A stretch of DNA of 64,000 nucleotides from Acidovorax sp. GBBC 1281 (lineage in GTDB: Bacteria; Pseudomonadota; Gammaproteobacteria; Burkholderiales; Burkholderiaceae_C): NCBI RefSeq assembly GCF_028473645.1, contig NZ_CP097269.1:5479501-5543500 (forward strand). Reading direction: 5' to 3'. Every line of letters starts with the position of its first letter. The first letter of the stretch is position 1. This document shows positions 16,199-24,051 of the stretch, piece after piece. Below the pieces are notes generated by a model, which saw only the letters and a list, made by a program, of their open reading frames with translations, had not been told where the DNA came from and ran no database searches. The position numbers were made by a program, and so were the translations under genes.

Positions 16199-17095
16199 CT
16201 ACAGCAGCCCCCGTGCCGCCTGCATCACCCGCTGGGCGAGCCGCTCCAGCCGGGGCGGCTGCTGCGCCCAGCCGTGCCAGTACAGGGCCACGTCCGTCGC
16301 CGCATCGGGCAGCACGTCGATCAGCTCGCCGCGCTCGATGGCATCGCCGATCTGCAGCTCCGGCACCATGCCGTAGCCCAGCCCCAGCCGGATCGCCGCG
16401 ACGAAGGGCTCCGATGCCGGCACGTAATGGCTCGGATAGGCGCTGGCCTGCAGCCCGAACGCATTGAGCAGCGCGTTGGCCTGCAGCGGGTCCTTGCGGT
16501 TGAACACCACCGTGGGGGCCCGGCGCGCCGACGCCCGGGTGATGCCGCGCGGCCCGAACCATTGCGCGGCGAATGCGGGCGAGGCCACCAGCCGGTAGCG
16601 CATGCGGCCCAGCGGCTCGGCCGTGCAGCCGCGCATGGCATGCGGATGGGCCGACACGCAGGCATGGGCCAGGCCGGCCTCCAGCAGCGCGTGCGTGTGC
16701 TCCTGGTCGTCCACCACCAGTTCGATGGCGATGCGCTCGCGCTGCAACACGCCTGACAGCGCCGGCAGCAGCCAGGTGGCGAGCGAATCGGCATTGACCG
16801 CGAGCGTGACGGCGAAGAACGCATCCGCCTCCCCATCGCCGCCCGAAAGCCCCGCCAGCAGGTCGTGTTCCATGACGCGGGCGCGCTGCAGGTGCTGCAG
16901 CAGTTGCCGGCCCGCCCGGGTGGCGCGGCTGGGCCGCCCGCGCACGATGAGCGGCTGGCCGAGCCGCGTCTCCAGCGCCCGCACGCGCAGCGACACCGCC
17001 GAGGGCGTGATGTGCAGCGCGGCGGCGGCCTGCTCGAAGCTGCCCGCCTCGGCCACGGCGAGAAAGGCCTCGCATTGTTTTGAATCCAGTGCCAT
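16199..17095 (-). CDS. argP: LysR-family regulator, ArgP/LysG type
   Basis: 298 residues. The N-terminal HTH (QCEAFLAVAEAGSFEQAAAALHITPSAVS) and the effector domain (FFAVTLAVNADSLATWLLPAL, then FNRKDPLQANALLNAFGL) match the ArgP/LysG branch, which senses lysine and arginine and activates an amino-acid exporter. ATG 17095 has AAAGGAG at ideal spacing; the frame runs further upstream without homology. The next gene, divergent by 95 bases, is a LysE/ArgO exporter, the classic partner. A dyad in the shared promoter is at 17115-17131. Confidence 0.88.
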   Translation of the reverse strand: MALDSKQCEAFLAVAEAGSFEQAAAALHITPSAVSLRVRALETRLGQPLIVRGRPSRATRAGRQLLQHLQRARVMEHDLLAGLSGGDGEADAFFAVTLAVNADSLATWLLPALSGVLQRERIAIELVVDDQEHTHALLEAGLAHACVSAHPHAMRGCTAEPLGRMRYRLVASPAFAAQWFGPRGITRASARRAPTVVFNRKDPLQANALLNAFGLQASAYPSHYVPASEPFVAAIRLGLGYGMVPELQIGDAIERGELIDVLPDAATDVALYWHGWAQQPPRLERLAQRVMQAARGLL

Positions 17096-17114
17096 GGCTC
17101 CTTTGGGGTTGAAA

Positions 17115-17131
17115 GCTGAGGAATTCTCAGC
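17115..17131. promoter_or_regulatory. Candidate ArgP/LysR operator
   Basis: gctgag (17115-17120) and ctcagc (17126-17131) are perfect inverted arms around gaatt. The dyad sits between the divergent regulator and exporter genes, about 20 bases upstream of the regulator start and 60 upstream of the exporter start. Confidence 0.6.
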
Positions 17132-17190
17132 CAAGTCGATATTTTCCCAATTCAGGATGGGATTCGGCCACGGCCCCAGACAATTCGCCG

Positions 17191-17832
17191 ATGTGGTCTT
17201 CCATCACCCCTTTTCTGCATGGTTTCGGCGCCGGGGCCGGCCTGATCATCGCCATCGGTGCGCAGAACGCGCATGTGCTGCGCGTCGGCCTGCTCGGGCG
17301 GCACGTGGCCCTCACGGTGGGCACCTGCATCGCCATCGACGTGATCGCGATCGCCGCGGGCGTGGCCGGCATGGGCGCGCTGATCCAGGGCCAGCCGTGG
17401 CTGCTGGCGATCGCCCGCTGGGGCGGCGCGGCGTTTCTGGCCTGGTACGGCCTGGGGGCGCTGCGCCGCGCGTTGCGGCCCGATGGCGCCCTGGCCGCCG
17501 GCCTGGGCGCGCCGGGCGCGGGCCCCACGGCGCGGCAGGCGCTCGCGGCGGTGCTGGCCGTGTCGCTGCTCAACCCGCACATGTACCTGGACACCGTGGT
17601 GCTGCTGGGCGCGCTGGGCGGCCAGCAGCCGGCAGGCCAGCAGCTGCGCTTCACGCTGGGCGCCACCACGGCCTCCACCCTGTGGTTCCTCACCCTCGGG
17701 CTGGGCGCGCGGCGGCTGGCGCCATGGTTCGCCCGGCCGGTGGCCTGGCGCTGCCTGGACGCGGGCATCGCGGCGGTCATGTTCTCGATCGCTCTGTTCC
17801 TGGCCTTCACCCCACTGCATTCCACCCCATGA
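17191..17832 (+). CDS. argO: LysE/ArgO-family amino acid exporter
   Basis: 213 residues with about six membrane helices. The family-defining N-terminal GAGLIIAIGAQNAHVLRVGL and the mid-protein LLNPHMYLDTVVLLGALG are both present. It exports lysine, arginine or toxic analogues such as canavanine, driven by the ion gradient. The divergent ArgP-like regulator is the expected activator. Its stop overlaps the start of an ACT-domain gene (ATGA, 17829-17832), so expression of the two is coupled. LysE and ArgO cannot be separated by eye. Confidence 0.9.
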   Translation: MWSSITPFLHGFGAGAGLIIAIGAQNAHVLRVGLLGRHVALTVGTCIAIDVIAIAAGVAGMGALIQGQPWLLAIARWGGAAFLAWYGLGALRRALRPDGALAAGLGAPGAGPTARQALAAVLAVSLLNPHMYLDTVVLLGALGGQQPAGQQLRFTLGATTASTLWFLTLGLGARRLAPWFARPVAWRCLDAGIAAVMFSIALFLAFTPLHSTP

Positions 17833-18242
17833 CCGCACCCCTCCTCGCCACCCGCAGCATCACGCTCGCCACCCTGCCCTCCCTCTACGCCGTCGCCCGG
17901 CTCGCGCCACAGGCGGCCATTCCGCCGTGGGCCGATGGCGAGGGGTTCGTCTCGATCTCGCGCAGCGGCGAGGAGCTGTCGATCACCTGCCTGCAGGCGC
18001 GCGTGCCGGACGGCGTGCAGGCCGACCGGGGCTGGGTGGCGTTCCGTTTCGTAGGGCCGTTCAGCTTCGGCGAGACGGGCATCGTCCTGTCGGTGATCCG
18101 CCCGCTGTCGGAGAACGGCATCGGCATCTTCGTGGTCTCCACCTTCGACGGCGACCACCTGCTGGTGTCGCAGGCGGACGGCGAACGCGCCAGCGCGCTG
18201 CTGGCCGCCGCGGGCCACCGGGTGGTGCCGGCGGCCGGCTGA
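17829..18242 (+). CDS. ACT-domain protein (CASTOR-like)
   Basis: 137 residues, soluble. It reads as two tandem ACT-like units: LPSLYAVARLAPQAAIPPWA followed by GFVSISRSGEELSITC, then FVGPFSFGETGIVLSVIRPLSENGIGIFVVSTFDGDHLLV, the loop typical of amino-acid binding ACT folds. It resembles the bacterial relatives of the arginine sensor CASTOR. It is translationally coupled to the LysE/ArgO exporter by a four-base ATGA overlap, which suggests it senses the exported amino acid. No enzymatic domain is attached. Direct binding is inference. Confidence 0.8.
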   Translation: MTAPLLATRSITLATLPSLYAVARLAPQAAIPPWADGEGFVSISRSGEELSITCLQARVPDGVQADRGWVAFRFVGPFSFGETGIVLSVIRPLSENGIGIFVVSTFDGDHLLVSQADGERASALLAAAGHRVVPAAG

Positions 18243-18345
18243 AGCGGCATGGGCGGGCGGGGACCGAAGGCGGGCAGAATCGACCGGGTCGCCGGCTTGG
18301 GGCTTTCCGCCCTCCCGCAGCCGGCCCCTTCGCACTGGAGCCCGC

Positions 18346-18624
18346 ATGACCATCGCATTGCCCAAGGACGTCCACCAGCAGGCCGTGGCCTCGATCGAGC
18401 GGTATTTCCGCGACAACATGGAAGAGAAGATCGGCAACATCGCCGCCAGCGGCCTCCTGGGCTTCTTTCTGGAGGAGATCGGCCCCAGCGTCTACAACCA
18501 GGCCGTGGCCGACGTGCAGGAGCGCCTGCAGCAGCGCGTGGCCGAAGTCGATATCGAGGTGCACGAAGACGAATTCCGGTACTGGCAGAAGTTCGACCGC
18601 GCGGCAAAGAAAGGCCGGCCATGA
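18346..18624 (+). CDS. DUF2164-family protein
   Basis: 92 residues. AVASIERYFRDNMEEKIGNIAASGLLGFFLEEIGPSVYNQAVADVQ is the hallmark of DUF2164, a small helical family of unknown function, normally 80-90 residues. No signal or membrane segment. Its stop overlaps the next gene's start (ATGA, 18621-18624), so it is coupled to a GNAT acetyltransferase. Confidence 0.87.
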   Translation: MTIALPKDVHQQAVASIERYFRDNMEEKIGNIAASGLLGFFLEEIGPSVYNQAVADVQERLQQRVAEVDIEVHEDEFRYWQKFDRAAKKGRP

Positions 18625-19187
18625 CCGCGCACCTGCGCCCCGCCCGACCCGCCGACGCCCCGGGCATCGCGGCCCTGCACACCGCCAGCTGGCGGTTCGC
18701 CTACCGGGGCGCCCTGTCCGAGCACTACCTCGCCACCGACGTGGAAGCCGACCGGCTGGCCCTCTGGACGCAGCGGCTTCAATCACCGCAGCCGCCCGCT
18801 GGGCAGCACGTGATCGTGGCCGCCGAAGGCGACCGCCTGCTCGGATTCGTCTGCGCCTACCCGGGAGAAGACCCGGTGTGGGGCAGCCTGCTGGACAACA
18901 TTCACGTGAGTTCGCAGGCGCACGGGACGGGCATCGGCGCGCAGCTGCTCGCCGCCGTGGCGGACCACAGCGCCGCAGCCTGCGCCGATGCGGGGCTGTA
19001 CCTCTGGGTGCTGCAGAGCAACCTGCAGGCGCAGCGCTTCTATGCCGCCCACGGGGCCGCGAACGTGCAGGCCGACCAGTGGGACGCGCCCGGCGGCACG
19101 CGGGTGCCCACGTTCCGCTTCGCCTGGCAGGCGGGCGCACTGCCCGTGTCCGGGCGGCCGAAGCCCCCACGCAGCGCGCCGGCCTGA
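18621..19187 (+). CDS. GNAT-family N-acetyltransferase
   Basis: 188 residues. LRPARPADAPGIAALHTASWRFAYRG is the usual first strand and helix. LDNIHVSSQAHGTGIGAQLL supplies the acetyl-CoA binding loop (HGTGIG), and VLQSNLQAQRFYAAHGA is motif B. The ending PKPPRSAPA looks unstructured. Substrate is not evident. It is translationally coupled to the DUF2164 gene upstream. Confidence 0.87.
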   Translation: MTAHLRPARPADAPGIAALHTASWRFAYRGALSEHYLATDVEADRLALWTQRLQSPQPPAGQHVIVAAEGDRLLGFVCAYPGEDPVWGSLLDNIHVSSQAHGTGIGAQLLAAVADHSAAACADAGLYLWVLQSNLQAQRFYAAHGAANVQADQWDAPGGTRVPTFRFAWQAGALPVSGRPKPPRSAPA

Positions 19188-19272
19188 GCCCGGCGGGATA
19201 ATCGGCCCTCGCCCGCCTTCCGCCGCGCTTTGCTGCCCCCCGCCTTTTGCGCGGCCGCCCTGCCCCACACCC

Positions 19273-21186
19273 ATGTCCGCCTCGACCCCCCGCGTGCTGG
19301 CCGTCATCCCGCCGATGACGCAGCTGAACACGCCCTACCCCTCCAGCGCCTACCTGACGGGCTTTCTGCGCTCGCGCGGCGTCACCGCGTTCCAGGAAGA
19401 CCTGGCGCTGGCCCTGGTGCTGCGCCTGCTCTCGCCCGAGGGCCTGCAGGCCGTGGCCGCGCGGGTGCAGGCCCTGCCCGAGGCGCAGCGCAGCCCGGCG
19501 GTCCAGTCCTTCGCCGCACAGCAGGACCGCTACCTCGCCACGGTGGCGCCGGCCATCGCGTTCCTGCAGGGACGCGACTCGACGCTCGCGCACCGCATCG
19601 CCGGGCGCCACTACCTGCCCGAGGGCCCGCGCTTCGCCTCGCTCGACGTCTATGTGGACGACGAGGGCGGCGACCCGCTGGGCTGGGCCTTCGGCGCCCT
19701 GGGCCTGCACGACAAGGCCAAGCACATCGCCACGCTGTACCTGAACGACCTGGCCGACGTATTGCGCGATGCGGTGGACGAGCGCTTCGAGTTCGTGCGC
19801 TATGCCGAGTCGCTGGCCGGCAGCCAGCCCACCTTCGATCCGCTGGCCGACGCGCTGGCCGCGCCGCCCACGCTGGTGGACGAGATGCTCGAGGCGCTCA
19901 CGCACGAGGCCATCGCGCGGCACACGCCCGACGTGGTGCTGCTGTCCGTGCCCTTCCCCGGCTCGGTGTACGCGGCCTTTCGCATCGCGCAGGCCATCAA
20001 GGCGCGCTACCCGCACATCGCCACGGTGCTGGGCGGCGGCTTCGTGAACACCGAGCTGCGCGAGCTGGCCGAGCCCCGCGTGTTCGACCATTTCGACTAC
20101 GTCACGCTGGACGCGGGCGAGCGCCCGCTGCTCGCGCTGCTGGAGCACGTGCAGGGCCAGCGCGGCCGCCAGCGCCTGGTGCGCACCTTCGTGCGGGGCG
20201 ACGACGGCGCCGTGCAGTACGTGAACATGATGGAGGCCGACATCGCCTTCGCCGAGGTGGGCACGCCCACCTGGGACGGCCTGCCGCTGGACCGCTACCT
20301 CTCGCTGCTGGACATGCTCAACCCCATGCACCGGCTGTGGAGCGACGGCCGCTGGAACAAGCTCACCGTGGCCCACGGCTGCTACTGGAAGAAGTGCAGC
20401 TTCTGCGACGTGAGCCTGGACTACATCAGCCGCTACGAGGGCGCGAGCGCCGCCGTGCTGGCCGACCGCATCGAGCAGATCGTGCGCGAGACCGGGCAGA
20501 CCGGCTTTCACTTCGTGGACGAGGCCGCCCCGCCGAAGGCCCTCAAGGCGCTGGCCACCGAGCTGATCGAACGCAACGCCGGCATCTCCTGGTGGGGCAA
20601 CGTGCGATTCGAGAAGACCTTCACGCCCGATCTGGCCGAGCTGATGGCCGACTCCGGCTGCATCGCGATCTCGGGCGGGCTGGAGGTGGCTTCGGACCGG
20701 CTGCTGCAGCTCATGAAGAAAGGCGTGTCGGTGGACCAGGTGGCGCGCGTGACGCGGGCCTTCACCGACGCCGGCATCCTCGTGCACGCGTACCTGATGT
20801 ACGGCTTTCCGACCCAGACGGTGCAGGACACCGTGGATGCGCTCGAATACGTGCGCCAGCTGTTCGCCAACGGCTGCATCCAGAGCGGGTTCTTCCACCG
20901 CTTCGCCTGCACCGTGCACTCGCCCGTGGGCAAGAACCCCGGGGAGTACGGCGTCACGCTCGCGCCGCTGCCGCCGGGCGACTTCGCCAAGAACGACGTG
21001 GCCTTCATCGACCCCACGGGCGTGGACCACGATGCGCTGGGCGGCGCGCTGAAGAAGGCGATCTACAACTACATGCACGGCATCGGGCTGGACGAGGACG
21101 TGCGCGCCTGGTTCCCGTTCAAGGTGCCCAAGACCACCGTGGCGCGGCACCGCATCGAGCGGGCGCTCGCCAGCCGCGCGCACTGA
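19273..21186 (+). CDS. B12-binding-domain radical SAM enzyme with CX4CX2C cluster motif
   Basis: 637 residues. The N-terminal third (VLAVIPPMTQLNTPYPSSAYLTGFL to LGGGFVNTELREL) matches a cobalamin-binding Rossmann domain as in B12-dependent radical SAM proteins; no DxHxxG is needed there. The radical SAM core starts near residue 360. The iron-sulfur motif reads C-YWKK-C-SF-C (C370, C375, C378), four residues in the first gap rather than the usual three. Later SAM-fold elements are present (FHFVDEA, ISWWGNVRFEK, GCIAISGGLEVASDRLL, AYLMYGFPTQT). I use ATG 19273, where family similarity begins. No substrate gene lies next to it, so the reaction (methylation, ring contraction or other) is unknown. 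Confidence 0.85.
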   Translation: MSASTPRVLAVIPPMTQLNTPYPSSAYLTGFLRSRGVTAFQEDLALALVLRLLSPEGLQAVAARVQALPEAQRSPAVQSFAAQQDRYLATVAPAIAFLQGRDSTLAHRIAGRHYLPEGPRFASLDVYVDDEGGDPLGWAFGALGLHDKAKHIATLYLNDLADVLRDAVDERFEFVRYAESLAGSQPTFDPLADALAAPPTLVDEMLEALTHEAIARHTPDVVLLSVPFPGSVYAAFRIAQAIKARYPHIATVLGGGFVNTELRELAEPRVFDHFDYVTLDAGERPLLALLEHVQGQRGRQRLVRTFVRGDDGAVQYVNMMEADIAFAEVGTPTWDGLPLDRYLSLLDMLNPMHRLWSDGRWNKLTVAHGCYWKKCSFCDVSLDYISRYEGASAAVLADRIEQIVRETGQTGFHFVDEAAPPKALKALATELIERNAGISWWGNVRFEKTFTPDLAELMADSGCIAISGGLEVASDRLLQLMKKGVSVDQVARVTRAFTDAGILVHAYLMYGFPTQTVQDTVDALEYVRQLFANGCIQSGFFHRFACTVHSPVGKNPGEYGVTLAPLPPGDFAKNDVAFIDPTGVDHDALGGALKKAIYNYMHGIGLDEDVRAWFPFKVPKTTVARHRIERALASRAH

Positions 21187-21190
21187 GAAG

Positions 21191-23173
21191 TCAATCGCCC
21201 GAAGGGACCGGGGGAACTGGCGGATCGGCGGCCTGCCATGCCACGTCGACGGCCACCCGGCACCCCTGGCCCGGGGCGGTTTCGAGCTGCAGTACCGCCT
21301 CCAGGGCGATCGCGCGCTGCCGCATGTTCGCCAGTCCCATCCCCTGCGCGCCGGCCCGCGTGGCATCGAAACCCCGGCCGTCGTCCTGCACGCAGACCTG
21401 CAGGCACGGCCCCAGGCGCAGCACCGATATGCCGACGCGGCGCGCTCCGCTGTGCCGGATGGCATTGGTCACCGCCTCCTGCAGGAGCCGCAGCAGGTTC
21501 AGCGCACGCGCCCCCTCCAGCCGCACCCCGTCCAGGCCCTCGGCATGCCAGCGGGCATCGATGCCCGCGGCCTGCAGGCGCGACATCAGGCGGCGCCGGG
21601 GGGCGGCCAGCAGGGCCTGCAGATCCCCTTGCGGCACATGGGCCGTGGTGTCGATGATCAGCCGCAGGTCGTCGCTGATCTGGGCCAGCACCGCGAGCGC
21701 CTGCGGCGCGGGCACCGGCACCTGCGGCGCCTCGCCCCAGCAGGCCGCCGCATGGACCAGCGTGCCGCCCAGGCCGTCGTGCAGGTCGCGCACCATGCCG
21801 ATGCGCTCGGCCTGGCGGGCGTTGGCCAGTTCCAGGGCGCGCTGCCGGGCCAGCGCCGCGGTCAGCTCGGCGCGCGCGCCCTCCACCTTCTCGCGCAGTT
21901 CCGCATTGAAGTAAGCCTCGCGCTCGAACGCGCTGCGCAGCCGCCACGCCAGCAGGAACGCCATGCTCACAAGCGAGAAGGTGGAACAGACCACCGCGTA
22001 ATAGCGCGTGTCGTCGATCCACGCGAGAAGGGCCGCCATGTCGTGCAGCCCGCCGGCCAGCGCGATCACCACGGCCAGCGCCAGCGCGATGCTGGAGGGG
22101 CTGCGCGTGCGCAGGGCATGCTGCAGCACATAGGCCACCGCCAGCATGAACAGCAGCAGCCCGGCCAGCAACGTCGCCATCCGCACGGCCGGCAGCGCCT
22201 GCGGATACCGGCCCATGGCCAGGATGCCGGCGAGGACGGCCGCGCCCAGGGTGCAGGCCAGGGCGGCCTCGCAGCGGACATGGCGCCGACCGGCGAAGCG
22301 GAAGACGAAGACCAGGTAGCTGCCGGCGAACAGCAGCAGCAGCGCGGCCATCGCGAACTGCCATTGCGGCACGGTGCGCAGCGGCCACACGCCCGTGGCC
22401 ACCTGGTTGTAGCAGCCCGCGGACCACGCCAGCGCCGTGAGCGCGAACCATCCGTACAGCCGTTCGCGCGGCCAGCAGATCCACAGCATGAGAAACAGCA
22501 GCGCCATGGCCACGTTGACCCCCAGGCTCACCTGCTGCAGGCCCACGCGCCACCATTGCGCCTGGGCATGCAGGCGCTGCACCGGGTCCGCGGCCCCCAG
22601 CCACACCTCGCTCAGACCGCCCACATAGGACGCATAGCCGGTAATTCGGACCAGCAGCGTGTGCTCGCCCCCGGCCTGCGCACGGCCCGGCCCCGGCGCC
22701 CGCAGCGCGCCCAGGCGCACGAAGCGCGGCTGGTTCCAGGCCCGGGTCAAGCCGGGTTCGGCCAGGCGCTCGTCGCGCCACAGCAGCTGGCCGTCGAGCC
22801 ACACCGCGCCGGCCATGTTCATCGCGTCCAGGGCGAGGGCGAACTCCCGCTCCGCGGGGATGTCGGGCGGCAGCGTGAAGCGCAGGCGGTACCACACCAC
22901 GCCGTCGTGCGCGGGCCAGCGGTCGCTCCAGGCATCGGGCAAGGTGACGGGCACCCAGCCGTGCGCGGGCAGCGCGGCCACGGCGGGCGCCTGGGGCGCC
23001 ATGGCCTCCAGCGGCTCGGCGCGCACCGACTCCATGGCGGTGAAGGCCAGGAGATCGCCCGCCCCCCAGGCCCGCGGGGATGGCAGCAAGGCGCTCACCA
23101 GCAGGGCCACCGCGCCCAGGGCGAGCAGGGCAGCCAGCGCCAGCGAGGCACCACGCGACGCGCTGCGCTCCAC
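21191..23173 (-). CDS. 7TM (DISM-like) sensor histidine kinase, NarL/HisKA_3 type
   Basis: 660 residues. A first membrane helix is followed by a periplasmic sugar-binding-like beta domain (LPDAWSDRWPAHDGVVWYRLRFTLPP), then seven helices (about residues 200-415), a coiled coil, the dimerisation/phospho-acceptor segment MVRDLHDGLGGTLVH with histidine near 464, and an ATPase domain with N box QEAVTNAIRHSGA, G1 DDGRGFD and G2 GMGLANMRQRA. The start is a GTG at 23173 that shares a base with the TAG of the response regulator (TAGTG), so the two are translationally coupled. It presumably phosphorylates that regulator in response to an extracytoplasmic ligand. Confidence 0.88.
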   Translation of the reverse strand: MERSASRGASLALAALLALGAVALLVSALLPSPRAWGAGDLLAFTAMESVRAEPLEAMAPQAPAVAALPAHGWVPVTLPDAWSDRWPAHDGVVWYRLRFTLPPDIPAEREFALALDAMNMAGAVWLDGQLLWRDERLAEPGLTRAWNQPRFVRLGALRAPGPGRAQAGGEHTLLVRITGYASYVGGLSEVWLGAADPVQRLHAQAQWWRVGLQQVSLGVNVAMALLFLMLWICWPRERLYGWFALTALAWSAGCYNQVATGVWPLRTVPQWQFAMAALLLLFAGSYLVFVFRFAGRRHVRCEAALACTLGAAVLAGILAMGRYPQALPAVRMATLLAGLLLFMLAVAYVLQHALRTRSPSSIALALAVVIALAGGLHDMAALLAWIDDTRYYAVVCSTFSLVSMAFLLAWRLRSAFEREAYFNAELREKVEGARAELTAALARQRALELANARQAERIGMVRDLHDGLGGTLVHAAACWGEAPQVPVPAPQALAVLAQISDDLRLIIDTTAHVPQGDLQALLAAPRRRLMSRLQAAGIDARWHAEGLDGVRLEGARALNLLRLLQEAVTNAIRHSGARRVGISVLRLGPCLQVCVQDDGRGFDATRAGAQGMGLANMRQRAIALEAVLQLETAPGQGCRVAVDVAWQAADPPVPPVPSGD

Positions 23174-23880
23174 TAGAGCCAGCCTTGCGCCTGTGCCAGG
23201 ACCACGGCCTCCGTGCGGGTGCGCACCACCAGCTTGCGGTAGATGCTGCGCGTGTGGCATTCCACGGTGTGCACGGACAGGCCCAGGGTGTGCGCGATCT
23301 CGCGGTTGGTGTCGCCGAGCGCCACCTGGTGCAGCACCTGCAACTCGCGCGCCGACAGCGCCACGCGCAGCACCCCGTCGGCAGCGCCGCTGCCGGCGCC
23401 AGGGGCTGGCGGCGCGGTGCTGGCGCCTTGGCCGGGGGCCGAGGCCAGCAGGGCGAGGATGCGCGCGGCGACCAGCGGGTCGATGGGCGCCCCCCCGGCC
23501 CGCATGCAGGCCAGCGCGCGCACCAGTTCATCGTCTTCGGCACTCTTGAGCAGGTAGCCCCGCGCGCCGGCCTGGATGGCCGCGACGATGGTGTCGGTGT
23601 GCCCCCAGGCGGAGACCACCACGGCCTCCAGTGGCGGTCGGGCCCGCGAAAACGCCTCCAGCAGCGCCAGTCCCGAACCATCGGGCAGGTGCAGGTCCAC
23701 CAGCGCCAGATCGAAGCCCCGCGCGGGCCACAACGCGCCGGCCTGGGTCAGGCTGCCGGCGTGCGCCACCGAGGCCCCGGGATGGACCTGCCCGAGCAGG
23801 CGGGCCAGGCGCCGCGCGCAGGCGGGGTCGTCCTCCACCAGCAGCACGGCGGCCACGGCCGGTGGTGCGGGCGCGCTCAT
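23173..23880 (-). CDS. LuxR/NarL-type response regulator
   Basis: 235 residues. The receiver domain has the acidic pair in LLVEDDP, the phospho-acceptor aspartate in LALVDLHLPDGSG (about D61) and the lysine in YLLKSAEDD. A Pro/Ala-rich linker leads to a LuxR HTH (LSARELQVLHQVALGDTNREIAHTLGLSVHTVECHTRSIYRKL). ATG 23880 is preferred to a GTG eleven codons upstream. It is the first gene of a two-gene unit with the sensor kinase. A near-perfect palindrome (23913-23936) about 33 bases upstream is a likely binding site for it and lies in the shared region with the divergent lipase gene. Confidence 0.88.
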   Translation of the reverse strand: MSAPAPPAVAAVLLVEDDPACARRLARLLGQVHPGASVAHAGSLTQAGALWPARGFDLALVDLHLPDGSGLALLEAFSRARPPLEAVVVSAWGHTDTIVAAIQAGARGYLLKSAEDDELVRALACMRAGGAPIDPLVAARILALLASAPGQGASTAPPAPGAGSGAADGVLRVALSARELQVLHQVALGDTNREIAHTLGLSVHTVECHTRSIYRKLVVRTRTEAVVLAQAQGWL

Positions 23881-23912
23881 CGGCAGGGGCGCTGCACGCA
23901 GGAAAAACGGCA

Positions 23913-23936
23913 CGCATCCCCGATATCAGGGATGCG
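23913..23936. promoter_or_regulatory. 24-bp palindromic operator candidate
   Basis: Arms cgcatccc (23913-23920) and gggatgcg (23929-23936) are perfect inverted repeats; the centre contains palindromic gatatc, so 22 of 24 positions are symmetric. It sits between the divergent response-regulator gene and the PI-PLC-like gene. Confidence 0.65.
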
Positions 23937-24039
23937 CGCGAGGCACTGCCTCTCTAGTCTTGCGGGTCGGGGGTGCCGGCTGCTACAGGTGGGCGGCACC
24001 ACCCGCCCGGCAACCGATTTTTCACAAACATGCATTTTT

Positions 24040-24048
24040 AGGAGGTGA
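24040..24048 (+). promoter_or_regulatory. Very strong Shine-Dalgarno of the PI-PLC-like gene
   Basis: aggaggtga is a perfect nine-base match to the 16S rRNA 3' end and lies a few bases before ATG 24052. Most genes in the window have four- or five-base matches, so this one stands out and points to high translation. Confidence 0.85.
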
Positions 24049-24051
24049 ACG

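Noticed and set aside
18061..21465. A 1134-codon open frame on the minus strand across ACT, DUF2164, GNAT and radical SAM genes
   Set aside because: It covers several well-recognised plus-strand genes, shows no family motif and has shadow-type composition.
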